The notes beneath the pieces were generated by a model. It ran no database searches. It was given only the letters and a program-made list of their open reading frames with translations, and was not told the DNA's origin. Made by a program: the position numbers and the translations under genes. Below are positions 25,978-33,293 of a stretch of 56,257 bases of DNA, piece by piece. Every line of letters begins with the position of its first letter. Position 1 is the stretch's first letter. Origin of the DNA: Ignavibacteriota bacterium (GTDB taxonomy: Bacteria > Bacteroidota > Ignavibacteria > UBA10030); assembly GCA_022616555.1 (NCBI GenBank), contig JAKEEG010000038.1, positions 1-56,257 on the forward strand, read 5' to 3'.

Positions 25978-26421
25978 ATGATAGAAATCAATATGTTACA
26001 GATCAATGTCGTTGCGGTCATTGCGGCAACGGCTGCGAGTTTCATCCTTGGATTTGCCTGGTACGCAAAACTCTTTGCCAAGCCGTGGATCAAAGAAATG
26101 GGTTACGACCCGAGTATGAGGCCTAGCGCGAAAACCATGGCTAAAGGCATCGCACTCATGGTCGTTGGAAATTTCCTGTTCGCGTGGGTCCTTGCTTTTT
26201 ACCTGGCAGGCTGGCTCCTGCTTCCGGGTAATCCCATCGAATTCGGGACACTCGCGTTTGCAATTAATTCCGCACTTTCTGTATGGATTGGCTTTTTTGT
26301 ACCCGTTCATTTGAGCCGAGTCGTTTGGGAAAAACATTCATGGAAGTTATTCTTCATCAACAGCGGATATCATTTGGTCGCGACGGGAATTGTTGCGTTG
26401 ATCCTCGTGTATTGGAAATAA
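25978..26421 (+). CDS. DUF1761 membrane protein
   Basis: A 147-residue protein with about four membrane helices (VVAVIAATAASFILGFAWYA, IALMVVGNFLFAWVLAFYLAGW, LAFAINSALSVWIGFFVPVH, LVATGIVALILVYW). The spacing and the AWYAKLFAKPWIKEMGYDP motif are those of DUF1761. The function is unknown. It sits between a YCII gene and a TfoX-N gene in the ECF42-like island and is likely a member of its regulon. Start at ATG 25978; an internal ATG 15 bases later is possible. Confidence 0.85.
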   Translation: MIEINMLQINVVAVIAATAASFILGFAWYAKLFAKPWIKEMGYDPSMRPSAKTMAKGIALMVVGNFLFAWVLAFYLAGWLLLPGNPIEFGTLAFAINSALSVWIGFFVPVHLSRVVWEKHSWKLFFINSGYHLVATGIVALILVYWK

Positions 26422-26429
26422 GATGAACT

Positions 26430-26789
26430 ATGCCATTTGACGAACAACTCGCATCACGTATACGGAAACTTCTTTCAAGGAAAAAGCACGTCGAGGAAAA
26501 ACGAATGTTCGGCGGCATAGCGTTCATGATACGCGGCCACATGTCGTGTGGAATAGCCAAAAGAAAACTCATGGTGCGCGTCAAACTCGACCGCTATCCC
26601 AACTTGCTCAAAAAACCTCACGCCCGCAAAATGACTTTTACGGGCAAACCTCTTAAGGGATTCCTCTATATCAACCCGGACGGCTATAAGACGCAAAAGG
26701 GACTGCAATTTTGGATCGACCAAGCACTCCAATTTGCGCAATCCAAACCACTCAAAAACCCTGCCAAACAAATTATAAATTTTAAGTAA
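26430..26789 (+). CDS. TfoX N-terminal domain protein
   Basis: A 119-residue protein matching the TfoX N-terminal domain (RMFGGIAFMIRGHMSCGIAKRKLMVRV, then KGFLYINPDGYKTQKGLQFWIDQAL). Stand-alone TfoX-N proteins are common and are not competence regulators as far as is known. It is the last gene of the island at 23.9-26.8 kb, only 8 bases after DUF1761. It starts at ATG 26430. Confidence 0.88.
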   Translation: MPFDEQLASRIRKLLSRKKHVEEKRMFGGIAFMIRGHMSCGIAKRKLMVRVKLDRYPNLLKKPHARKMTFTGKPLKGFLYINPDGYKTQKGLQFWIDQALQFAQSKPLKNPAKQIINFK

Positions 26790-26808
26790 AGATTTTATAA
26801 AACTTAAG

Positions 26809-26837
26809 TTGACAAACGCCTCCCCTCGGTGTATATT
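26809..26837 (+). promoter_or_regulatory. Predicted sigma-70 promoter P1 of the gene-free region
   Basis: A consensus TTGACA (26809-26814) and TATATT (26832-26837) separated by exactly 17 bases, and no open frame follows. It is among the best promoter matches in the window. Confidence 0.65.
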
Positions 26838-26885
26838 GGAGTTCATTGATATTACATTATTGTAAAATTTACAAAATATAATAAT

Positions 26886-26925
26886 CCCCTTCCCTAAATT
26901 TTAGGGAAGGGGCAGGGGATGGGTT
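26886..26925 (+). repeat. Modular intergenic palindrome, 'empty' copy
   Basis: A perfect CCCCTTCCCTAA-...-TTAGGGAAGGGG hairpin (26886-26912) with tail CAGGGGATGGGTT. It is flanked on both sides by TTTACAAAAT (26868-26877 and 26933-26942). Confidence 0.75.
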
Positions 26926-26991
26926 CAAAAATTTTACAAAATTGGTACAATCTTTTTACCAAAATTGTACAAACAAATTACAAATCTTGTA

Positions 26992-27021
26992 TTGACGAGC
27001 CGGGGTGTGGTTGTGTATATT
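26992..27021 (+). promoter_or_regulatory. Predicted sigma-70 promoter P2 of the gene-free region
   Basis: TTGACG (26992-26997) and TATATT (27016-27021) with an 18-base spacer. It points into the same region as P1. Confidence 0.55.
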
Positions 27022-27054
27022 GTGTTATGCTGATTTTGAGCATTTAGGCTTTTT

Positions 27055-27114
27055 GTCCCCCTAACCAAGGGGGACGCGCTCGATGAGCCGTGGCTCATCG
27101 AACGCAGGGGGTTT
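27055..27114 (+). repeat. Modular intergenic palindrome, filled copy
   Basis: GTCCCCCT-...-AGGGGGAC at the left, then an inner hairpin CGATGAGCC-gt-GGCTCATCG (27081-27100), then GCAGGGGGTTT at the right. It is the same outer frame as at 2761 and 23647 with a different core. Confidence 0.75.
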
Positions 27115-27380
27115 CTTTACCGGTGGCATGGATGAACGCGTACATCCGCAAACCGTCATAAATCCGTATTGTTCCTAAGTAATCCGAAGGTGTAAGGCCT
27201 TGGCAGCCTCCCGACAAGTTCGAGGCGTATCTGCGGTCGCTCCGCAGAAGGCTCCAAGGTGAATCGCTGAACATACAATAGCTGTTCAAAGCCAAGAAAA
27301 ATTTCAGCCTCGTGCCTCGTCGCCCGTGCTACGGGTACCAAACGGGCTGATGCGTCGATTTGGCGAAGGTGAGGATATAT

Positions 27381-27402
27381 ACCTGCCTACCGGCAGGCAG
27401 GT
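27381..27402. repeat. ACCTGCCT...AGGCAGGT palindrome
   Basis: An 8-bp perfect stem. In one frame it codes for the LPTGRQ-type artefact often seen in metagenomic ORFs. A related palindrome forms the core of the element at 23647-23717. Confidence 0.6.
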
Positions 27403-27590
27403 CCTCGCCTGCATCAACGACGGCTCTACCGGACGAAACAGCCGTACCGGTCGAGCGCAACAGGCACGTCCCGCAACGGCAACGCGGGAACACCTTCGGT
27501 TCTTAGGAATATTAAAGCAGTAATCAGAATTCAGGAGTCAGTAATCAGAAGAAAAGAATAGAAGACATATCGTAGGCTTAGCGCTTTGTT

Positions 27591-27640
27591 GTCCCCCTCC
27601 CTGAGGGGGAAGACCGCCAAAAGCGGTCAGGGGGAGGTGT
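27591..27640 (+). repeat. Modular intergenic palindrome with CCGC core
   Basis: GTCCCCCTccctGAGGGGGA, then ACCGCcaaaaGCGGT, then CAGGGGGAGGTGT. Related to the shorter copies at 31742 and 35779. Confidence 0.65.
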
Positions 27641-27652
27641 ATCCGCTATAGC

Positions 27653-27682
27653 ACTTTCGTGCCTTTGTGTCTTTGTGGTAAA
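27653..27682 (+). repeat. CTTTGTGTCTTTGTGG element
   Basis: A T/G-rich, nearly periodic sequence known to occur between genes in many unrelated bacterial genomes. No function is known for it. Confidence 0.4.
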
Positions 27683-27784
27683 GTATCTTTACAAAACATA
27701 TCGCACATCAAAATCGCCCACAATAAGATGTAATTCTGAAGCGCAAACAGCGCATAGGAAGTCGTGTGCGCGTTCTGTATTTTT

Positions 27785-27820
27785 CCCCTTCCTTTTCAAG
27801 GAGGGGTTAGGGGTGGTTAG
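27785..27820 (+). repeat. Modular intergenic palindrome, 'empty' copy of the 19841 element
   Basis: CCCCTTCCTTTTCAAGGAGGGG, TTAG and then GGGTGGTTAG with nothing in between. The copy at 19841 has 60 bases of hairpins at exactly this junction. Confidence 0.7.
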
Positions 27821-27836
27821 TTTTTCTGATGTCTGA

Positions 27837-28949
27837 CTATTGAATTCTGGTAAACAACTTCCCCGGCAATTGCCGAACAAGTCCCTTGAACTCCAGCGAC
27901 AGCAAATTCACGAGTGCGTCGGTGGGAGAGACATTGGCAGACTCCGCAATGGCGTCAATGTGGGTTGGCTCGGATTTAATGGCATCGTAAATCTTTTGCT
28001 CAAAGAGGGTAAGGTCAACCTTCGGTTGCTTCACTCGCACTTTGGTTTTCGAGCCGGCGCTCAGTTGCAATTCTTCGAGCACGTCGTCGATGTTGGTCAC
28101 CAGCTTCGCCCTGCCTTCGCGTATCAATTTATGCGCGCCCCGGCTTCGCTTTTCGGTGATGTTCCCCGGCACGGCGAACACCTCGCGATTCTGGTCGAGT
28201 GCCGTTGTCGCAGTAATCATCGCGCCGCCGTCTTCTGCCGATTCGATCACGACAGTACCGAGCGACAGTCCGCTAATAATCCGGTTGCGCCGCGGGAAGT
28301 TCGGCGCATCCGGCTTTGTGCCCATGGGAAATTCCGAGACCACAACGCCCTTCGCGGCGATTTTATCGAGGAGCTTCTTGTTCTCCGGCGGGTAAGGCAC
28401 ATCAAGCCCGGAGCCGATGACGGCAATCGTTCTGCCGCCAGCTTTGATTGTCGCTGAGTGGACGAACGTATCGACACCACGAGCCAAACCGCTCACAGTG
28501 GTGATATCGAGCTTTGCAAGCTCTCTGCCGAACTGCTCTGCAATTTGCTGCCCGTACGGCGTCGGGTGCCGCGTGCCGACGATGGCAACGGATTGCGCGT
28601 CTGCTGCGTCAAATTTCCCCAGCACGAACAGCAGCGCGGGTGGGTCATAGATTTTCTTCAGCAGCAGGGGAAATTCATCATCCCATTGCGTGACAATACG
28701 CCCGCCGATTTTGTTCAGCCGCTTCAGTTGCTCGTCTGCAAACGCTTCCCCGTCTGTGTGATGAGCGATGTAGGATGCGAGTTTCTTATCGATGCCGGGG
28801 ACCTGTGCCAGCTCGCGCGGAGATGCCGACAGCACATCCGCCGGATCGCCAAAGTGTGAAACGAGCGCGCGAATTTTCAACGGGCCAATACGCGGAACGG
28901 AGGAAAGTCGAAGCAGGTCGCGGACGTTGAACATGGTTGGTGGCATCAT
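27837..28949 (-). CDS. dprA: DNA-processing protein DprA
   Basis: A 370-residue DprA/Smf protein, which loads RecA on incoming single-stranded DNA during transformation. Domains in order: N-terminal SAM/HhH (about 1-70), the Rossmann-like DNA-binding core with VGTRHPTPYGQQIAEQFGRELA, SGLARGVDTFVHSATI and GSGLDVPYPPENKKLLDKI, SEFPMGTKPDAPNFPRRNRIISGLS, and a C-terminal winged helix (about 300-370). Length is normal. It begins 25 bases beyond the end of the eutN-like gene on the same strand. Dispersed repeats border its 3' end. Confidence 0.96.
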   Translation of the reverse strand: MMPPTMFNVRDLLRLSSVPRIGPLKIRALVSHFGDPADVLSASPRELAQVPGIDKKLASYIAHHTDGEAFADEQLKRLNKIGGRIVTQWDDEFPLLLKKIYDPPALLFVLGKFDAADAQSVAIVGTRHPTPYGQQIAEQFGRELAKLDITTVSGLARGVDTFVHSATIKAGGRTIAVIGSGLDVPYPPENKKLLDKIAAKGVVVSEFPMGTKPDAPNFPRRNRIISGLSLGTVVIESAEDGGAMITATTALDQNREVFAVPGNITEKRSRGAHKLIREGRAKLVTNIDDVLEELQLSAGSKTKVRVKQPKVDLTLFEQKIYDAIKSEPTHIDAIAESANVSPTDALVNLLSLEFKGLVRQLPGKLFTRIQ

Positions 28950-28973
28950 TTAAGACAAGAGAGGATGCAACTG

Positions 28974-29252
28974 TTAATTCTTGATGTCAACAGATAATCC
29001 ATCAACAACCGCCACAATGATCGTATGCACCGGAACATCTTTGCGCTTGAGCAATTGCTGGGCGGCGGCGCCCTCCTGCACCACAAGCACCGTATCGCCT
29101 ACGCCTGCGTCCACATGGTCGATAGCGAGCATGTCCCTGCCGATTGGCTTGCCATCGAGGTCGATAGGCTGAACAATGAGCACCTTGTACCCTTTCAGGC
29201 TCTCATTTTTTTGCGTGGCGACGATTGTGCCGGTGACTTTGGATAACGTCAT
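28974..29252 (-). CDS. EutN/CcmL-type microcompartment vertex protein
   Basis: A 92-residue protein of the EutN/CcmL fold that forms pentamers at the corners of bacterial microcompartment shells. Signature parts are KVTGTIVATQKNESLKGYKVLIVQPID, the mid DVDAGVGDTVLVVQEGAAA-like loop (here IDHVDAGVGDTVLVVQEGAAA) and a C-terminal AVVDGLSVDI. Length is right for the family. No shell hexamer or encapsulated enzyme lies nearby: the neighbours are dprA and a phosphohexomutase. It may serve a remote microcompartment or have another use. Confidence 0.92.
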   Translation of the reverse strand: MTLSKVTGTIVATQKNESLKGYKVLIVQPIDLDGKPIGRDMLAIDHVDAGVGDTVLVVQEGAAAQQLLKRKDVPVHTIIVAVVDGLSVDIKN

Positions 29253-29259
29253 GGTATTT

Positions 29260-29287
29260 GTAGGGGCACAATATATTGTGCCCCTAC
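29260..29287. repeat. GTAGGGGC-type palindrome, copy B
   Basis: A perfect 28-base palindrome with arms GTAGGGGC and GCCCCTAC and core ACAATATATTGT. It fills most of the 41 bases between two genes. The arms are those of the element at 10711; the core is different. Confidence 0.85.
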
Positions 29288-29293
29288 GCTAAA

Positions 29294-30685
29294 TCAATGA
29301 TTCCTCAGAATCTCATCCTGAAATTTCTTCACGAGGCTGTTTGCTTCCGGCTTCGTGGGCGCTTCCGCGATGATGCGGATGATCGGCTCGGTATTCGATT
29401 TTCTCAAGTGCACCCACGAGTGCGGGAAATCGATCTTGACGCCGTCCATGTTGGAGATCCGTCCATTCTTGGCGTACCGGTCGATGACCTGGCGCAGCCT
29501 GTCGTTCGCATTCATCGTGCCGAGCGTAATGCGGCCTTTGGTGATTTCATACTGCGGAAGAGTTTTCTTGAACTCGGAAATCGGCCCGTCGAAATCCGCC
29601 AGCGCCTGCATCACGAGCGCCGTGCCGACAAGAGAATCCCTGCCCAAATGCAATTTCGGCAGAATGACGCCGCCGCTGCCTTCGCCGCCAATGAGCGCGT
29701 TAAGTTCCTTCATCGCACCGGTAACGTTAATTTCACCCACGGGCGTGCGCACGACTTCTGCACCATAGTGTTTTGCAATATCGTCTATCGCACGCGTGGT
29801 CGATTGATTCACCACTATTGTATATGGCGGTGAGCTTTTTCCTTTTGTTTTTTTACTTGATGATGCTTCCTTGCCCAATACGAAATTCACAACCGTCGCA
29901 ATGGTATATTCTTCGCCTAACGGCTCGCCTTTTTCGTTAATCAATACAAGCCGGTCTGCATCCGGGTCAACGGCAATACCGAGGTCTGCGCGCTCTTGTT
30001 TAACCCGGGCGCAGAGGTCGCCCAGGTTTTCCGGTATCGGCTCTGGCGTGTGCGCAAAGATACCGGAAGCGTCGCAGTTCATTTCGACGACAGTGCAGTC
30101 AAGCTCACGCAGCAGCTTTGGAATGACTATTCCGCCCGCGCCGTTTACGGCATCGACGACTACCTTAAACTTTTTACGCTTGATGCTTGTCGAATTGATG
30201 TAGGGAAGAGAGAGGACTTCGCGGATGTGCAGGTCGAGAAAACTGGGGTCGGAAACATGCTTGCCTTGCCGGTCCCAGGCGGCATAAATACGGACAGGGT
30301 TATCGGCTAACGCCCAGAGCTTTCGGTTTTCCCCCGCATTGAGGAAGAGTCCGGATGAAGCAATAAACTTCATTCCATTCCATTCGACCGGATTATGGCT
30401 AGCGGTGACCGAGATTCCACCAGGTACTTTAGCCTTTTCAACGGCAAGCTGCACGGTGGGTGTCGGACAGATGCCGAGGGCAATCACATCGCATCCGGCT
30501 GCAAGGAGTGTCGAGGAGATGATATTGCCGAGGAGCTTTCCAGTCGCCCTGCCGTCTCGCCCTAGAATGACGGGGCCGCGATTGCAATACTCTGCGAAAG
30601 CCGAGCTGTATTTGACGACGGTTTCAGGTGTCAATTCGGGACCTACAACGCCCCGAATACCGGAAATGCTGATCATTAGTGCCAT
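29294..30685 (-). CDS. Phosphohexomutase (phosphoglucosamine mutase-like)
   Basis: A 463-residue alpha-D-phosphohexomutase, which moves phosphate between C1 and C6 of a hexose phosphate. Motifs: phosphoserine loop TASHNP (94-99, Ser96), metal loop DPDADR, sugar-binding loop GGEGSGGV and phosphate-binding RKSNTEPIIRIIAE near the end. Sequence and length resemble the Chlorobi/Bacteroidota enzymes annotated GlmM, which makes GlcN-1-P for cell wall synthesis. Phosphomannomutase or phosphoglucomutase activity cannot be excluded. ATG at 30685; another in-frame ATG three codons later. Confidence 0.9.
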   Translation of the reverse strand: MALMISISGIRGVVGPELTPETVVKYSSAFAEYCNRGPVILGRDGRATGKLLGNIISSTLLAAGCDVIALGICPTPTVQLAVEKAKVPGGISVTASHNPVEWNGMKFIASSGLFLNAGENRKLWALADNPVRIYAAWDRQGKHVSDPSFLDLHIREVLSLPYINSTSIKRKKFKVVVDAVNGAGGIVIPKLLRELDCTVVEMNCDASGIFAHTPEPIPENLGDLCARVKQERADLGIAVDPDADRLVLINEKGEPLGEEYTIATVVNFVLGKEASSSKKTKGKSSPPYTIVVNQSTTRAIDDIAKHYGAEVVRTPVGEINVTGAMKELNALIGGEGSGGVILPKLHLGRDSLVGTALVMQALADFDGPISEFKKTLPQYEITKGRITLGTMNANDRLRQVIDRYAKNGRISNMDGVKIDFPHSWVHLRKSNTEPIIRIIAEAPTKPEANSLVKKFQDEILRNH

Positions 30686-30956
30686 GGTGCCTATGCTTTA
30701 TGAACGAAGTCGGATGTCCAGCCGGCGAGGTGAACTCTCACGCAACTCAAACCGTGTCGAATATACAGAATGACTACGCGAGATGCAACAAAAAGTACGA
30801 TTCAAGAGAAGGCAGCGTGGTGCTCCCAAGGGACAGGCATGTCGCCTGCGGAGTAACAGGAAGAACTCATCCAACTTGAATTTCAACCGAAGGGGAGTTA
30901 TTTTATTATCTAACAGCAAAGAACAAAATACACACTTGAGCGTCTAAAAGTTACAC

Positions 30957-31640
30957 ATGAAAAAAATCATCCTTTCGAGCATATTGTGCATTGCCATCGT
31001 CGCGTGCGATGAGGACGACCTGTTTCCGGATTACGGACCCACTTTGCCCGTCATTGCCTTCAAAGGTCCCGTAACATCATCGGACCACCCCGAGGCTGAG
31101 AATATCGTTGGGTGGATAAGCGAGTTCAATGCATTCACAACTTCGCTGAATATCTTTTATGATATCGAGCCTTCAGTCTCGGACAGCACGCACACATGGT
31201 CGACTGTCCAGGGTGGCGTTACCAATACGCTTACCGGCACACTGTTGCCCGGTGGTGGTTACGATTGGAAGCTAGTCCTCAACGGCAAACGAGACGATAC
31301 GACAACATTTAACAATTGGACTGCGTTTGAAGGCATTGTCGATTCTGCTCGGCGAAATGCCGACTGGGAGATTTACGCTGAAAACACGACAGTCAAGAAC
31401 AAGGATTTTCTGTGGACGATTTCTTCCAGCATCTCACTCGTCGGAACGTTGAATGTGTACACAGGCGATGTGATAACCGGTTCTGTCGTTATTACTGATA
31501 ACGCCAACGACACAGGAGTAATAGAAATCTTTGAAAACGGCGTGAAGAGATACAGAGCGATTTGGACTTCCAGCGGCACGGGTTATTATTGGTACTATGA
31601 TGAGAATGGAAACGTAACTAGCGAGAGTCCGTGGCAATAG
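30957..31640 (+). CDS. Hypothetical lipoprotein
   Basis: A 227-residue protein with a lipobox (signal ending IAIVAC, Cys17), so it is probably attached to a membrane in the envelope. The mature part is rich in beta-strand patterns with W, T and N, and contains a run of aromatic residues near the end (GYYWYYDENGNV). I recognise no family. It is isolated: the minus-strand phosphohexomutase diverges from it and no good Shine-Dalgarno site is seen. Confidence 0.75.
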   Translation: MKKIILSSILCIAIVACDEDDLFPDYGPTLPVIAFKGPVTSSDHPEAENIVGWISEFNAFTTSLNIFYDIEPSVSDSTHTWSTVQGGVTNTLTGTLLPGGGYDWKLVLNGKRDDTTTFNNWTAFEGIVDSARRNADWEIYAENTTVKNKDFLWTISSSISLVGTLNVYTGDVITGSVVITDNANDTGVIEIFENGVKRYRAIWTSSGTGYYWYYDENGNVTSESPWQ

Positions 31641-31741
31641 TGCCTTCGTTGGTCGGGTTTTGTCATTCAATAAAGTTTAGGCGCAGTAAAGTTTTTTTGT
31701 TGTTAAATAATTTTTCTTCTGTAATTTCTTCGTCTCTTTTG

Positions 31742-31772
31742 CCCCCCTCACTGAGGGGGTAGGGGGAGGTTC
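31742..31772 (+). repeat. Modular intergenic palindrome, short copy
   Basis: CCCCCTCACTGAGGGGG-ta-GGGGGAGGTT. It has the hairpin and tail but no inner core. Confidence 0.65.
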
Positions 31773-31893
31773 CGTACGTATAACACCCCTATCGTGCTCA
31801 TATTTCAAACGCTTGTCGGCCGTCTGAGGCTTTGTCTTGAATGTTTCTACGCGCTTGCTTACCTTACTCGCGGGGTAAGAAGGGAGCAAGTAC

Positions 31894-32460
31894 ATGCCGT
31901 ATACTGAAGACGAGCGAAATGAGTTATTGAAACTCGCGCGTACGAGCATTCAAGCAGTGTTGGAAAACAATCCGGTGCCGGAAGTTTCTTCCGCGTCCCC
32001 GGCGTTCAATGAGCCGCGCGGCGTTTTTGTTACGCTGAGAATGGGCGGAGAGCTGCGGGGATGCATCGGTTACATCGAGCCTAAACATGCCCTTGCCGCC
32101 GCCGTGCAGGAAATTGCTCAAAAGGCGGCGTTTGAAGACCCCCGCTTTCCAATGCTCACAAAAGATGAGCTCACTGTTGCGGAAATTGAAGTATCGGTGC
32201 TGATGCCGATTGAGCGGGTGAACGACGTAGCGGAAATCGAAATCGGGAAGCACGGGTTGGTGGTGGAGTTCGGTGGATCGCGCGGGCTTCTGTTGCCGCA
32301 TGTTGCAACCGCCTACAAATGGGACCGAGAGCAATTTTTGCGTCAGGCTTCCGTCAAAGCAGGCTTGCCTCCCGAAGCATGGAAAAGTCCTGGTGTAACG
32401 ATTTACAAATTTTCGACTGAAACGTTCAGCGACCACGTCCATTCCCATCATTCCTCATGA
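31894..32460 (+). CDS. amrA: AMMECR1 domain protein (AmmeMemoRadiSam system protein A)
   Basis: A 188-residue AMMECR1 protein with the hallmark RGCIGYIEP motif (about residue 52) followed by FEDPRFPMLTKDELTVAEIEVSVL. It is the first gene of a five-gene operon and overlaps the MEMO1-type gene by 4 bases. In the named AmmeMemoRadiSam system these two occur with a radical SAM protein; no radical SAM gene is seen here. AMMECR1 is proposed to act with MEMO, but the reaction is not settled. Confidence 0.93.
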   Translation: MPYTEDERNELLKLARTSIQAVLENNPVPEVSSASPAFNEPRGVFVTLRMGGELRGCIGYIEPKHALAAAVQEIAQKAAFEDPRFPMLTKDELTVAEIEVSVLMPIERVNDVAEIEIGKHGLVVEFGGSRGLLLPHVATAYKWDREQFLRQASVKAGLPPEAWKSPGVTIYKFSTETFSDHVHSHHSS

Positions 32461-33293
32461 CAGTTGCACCTGTTATTCGCGAACCGGCGGTGGCTGGGCT
32501 GTTCTATCCTTCTCGTCCTGTTGAGCTGAAGAAGGATATAGAGCAATTGTTGCATGATGCGCGCCCAACTGTGCCGAGCGGGAGTGTGCGAGCGTTGATT
32601 TGCCCGCATGCGGGATATATCTACTCCGGCTCAACAGCTGCAATGGGGTACAAGCTGCTTGCCTCGTTGCGCTTCGACTCGGTTGTTGTCGTTGGGCCAA
32701 GTCATAGGGAGTACTTCCCCGGCATGACCGTTTTTCCTGGCGAGGCATATAGGACGCCACTGGGTGATGTCCTTGTCGATACGGAATTGCGCGATGAGCT
32801 GCTCAAGCATTCAAAGGAGATAGTCTTGTCGGACGCGGGGCATAGAAAAGAACATGCGATCGAGGTGCAATTGCCATTTCTCCAGCATGTGCAGCACAAT
32901 GCAAAATTTCTTCCGGTTGTCATGGGCGACCAGCGACGCTCGGTGTGCGATGCGTTATCGGACGCGCTCACAGAATGCATCGGCAATCGTAATGTTCTTC
33001 TGGTGGCAAGTTCCGACCTTTCGCACTATCACCATCACGAAGAAGCGGTCAAGCTCGACAGCAAAATTCTTGATGACATAGAATCATTCAACCCCGACCG
33101 TTTGCTGGACAAGCTTGAGCGCCACGATGCCGAGGCGTGCGGCGGCGGCCCGATGGTAGCCGTGATGAAAACAGCGCGCAGGCTTGGCGCGACGACATCC
33201 CACGTAATACAGTACTGCACGTCCGGCGACATCTCAGGCGAAAAAGGTTCCGTCGTCGGCTATCTCGCCGCGGCGTTTACGGGAGCGAGCTGA
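32457..33293 (+). CDS. amrB: MEMO1 family protein (AmmeMemoRadiSam system protein B)
   Basis: A 278-residue MEMO1-like protein of the class III extradiol dioxygenase fold. Conserved His motifs CPHAGYIYSG, VGPSHREYF and SSDLSHYHHHEEA, together with EACGGGP, are all present, so the metal site is likely intact. Overlap of 4 bases with AMMECR1 and the next gene starting at the following base show a single operon. Its biochemical role is not established. Confidence 0.93.
   Translation: MTVAPVIREPAVAGLFYPSRPVELKKDIEQLLHDARPTVPSGSVRALICPHAGYIYSGSTAAMGYKLLASLRFDSVVVVGPSHREYFPGMTVFPGEAYRTPLGDVLVDTELRDELLKHSKEIVLSDAGHRKEHAIEVQLPFLQHVQHNAKFLPVVMGDQRRSVCDALSDALTECIGNRNVLLVASSDLSHYHHHEEAVKLDSKILDDIESFNPDRLLDKLERHDAEACGGGPMVAVMKTARRLGATTSHVIQYCTSGDISGEKGSVVGYLAAAFTGAS

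Larger units (their letters stand above)
26790..27836. other. Gene-free kilobase with two promoters and many palindromes
   Basis: No convincing protein gene is seen in 1047 bases on either strand. It contains two forward sigma-70-type promoters (26809 and 26992), an AT-rich stretch of TTTACAAAAT-like repeats, four modular palindromes (26886, 27055, 27591, 27785), a ACCTGCCT...AGGCAGGT palindrome (27381-27402) and a 'CTTTGTGTCTTTGTGG' element (27653-27682). The 27.12-27.53 kb part has many paired segments and could be a noncoding RNA or a decayed gene. A minus-strand frame of 66 codons at 27095-27295 has no start context. Confidence 0.5.

Noticed and set aside
27095-27295. Minus-strand frame of 66 codons
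   Set aside because: No ribosome-binding site and no recognised family. It overlaps a palindrome and may be a remnant, so it is mentioned only in the gap description.
27326-27523. Plus-strand frame of 65 codons with LPTGRQ
   Set aside because: The LPTGRQ peptide is a by-product of the ACCTGCCT...AGGCAGGT palindrome. There is no start context or homology.
2761-27820. CRISPR array made of the G/C-rich repeats
   Set aside because: Copies are far apart, differ in core and orientation, and lack regularly spaced spacers.
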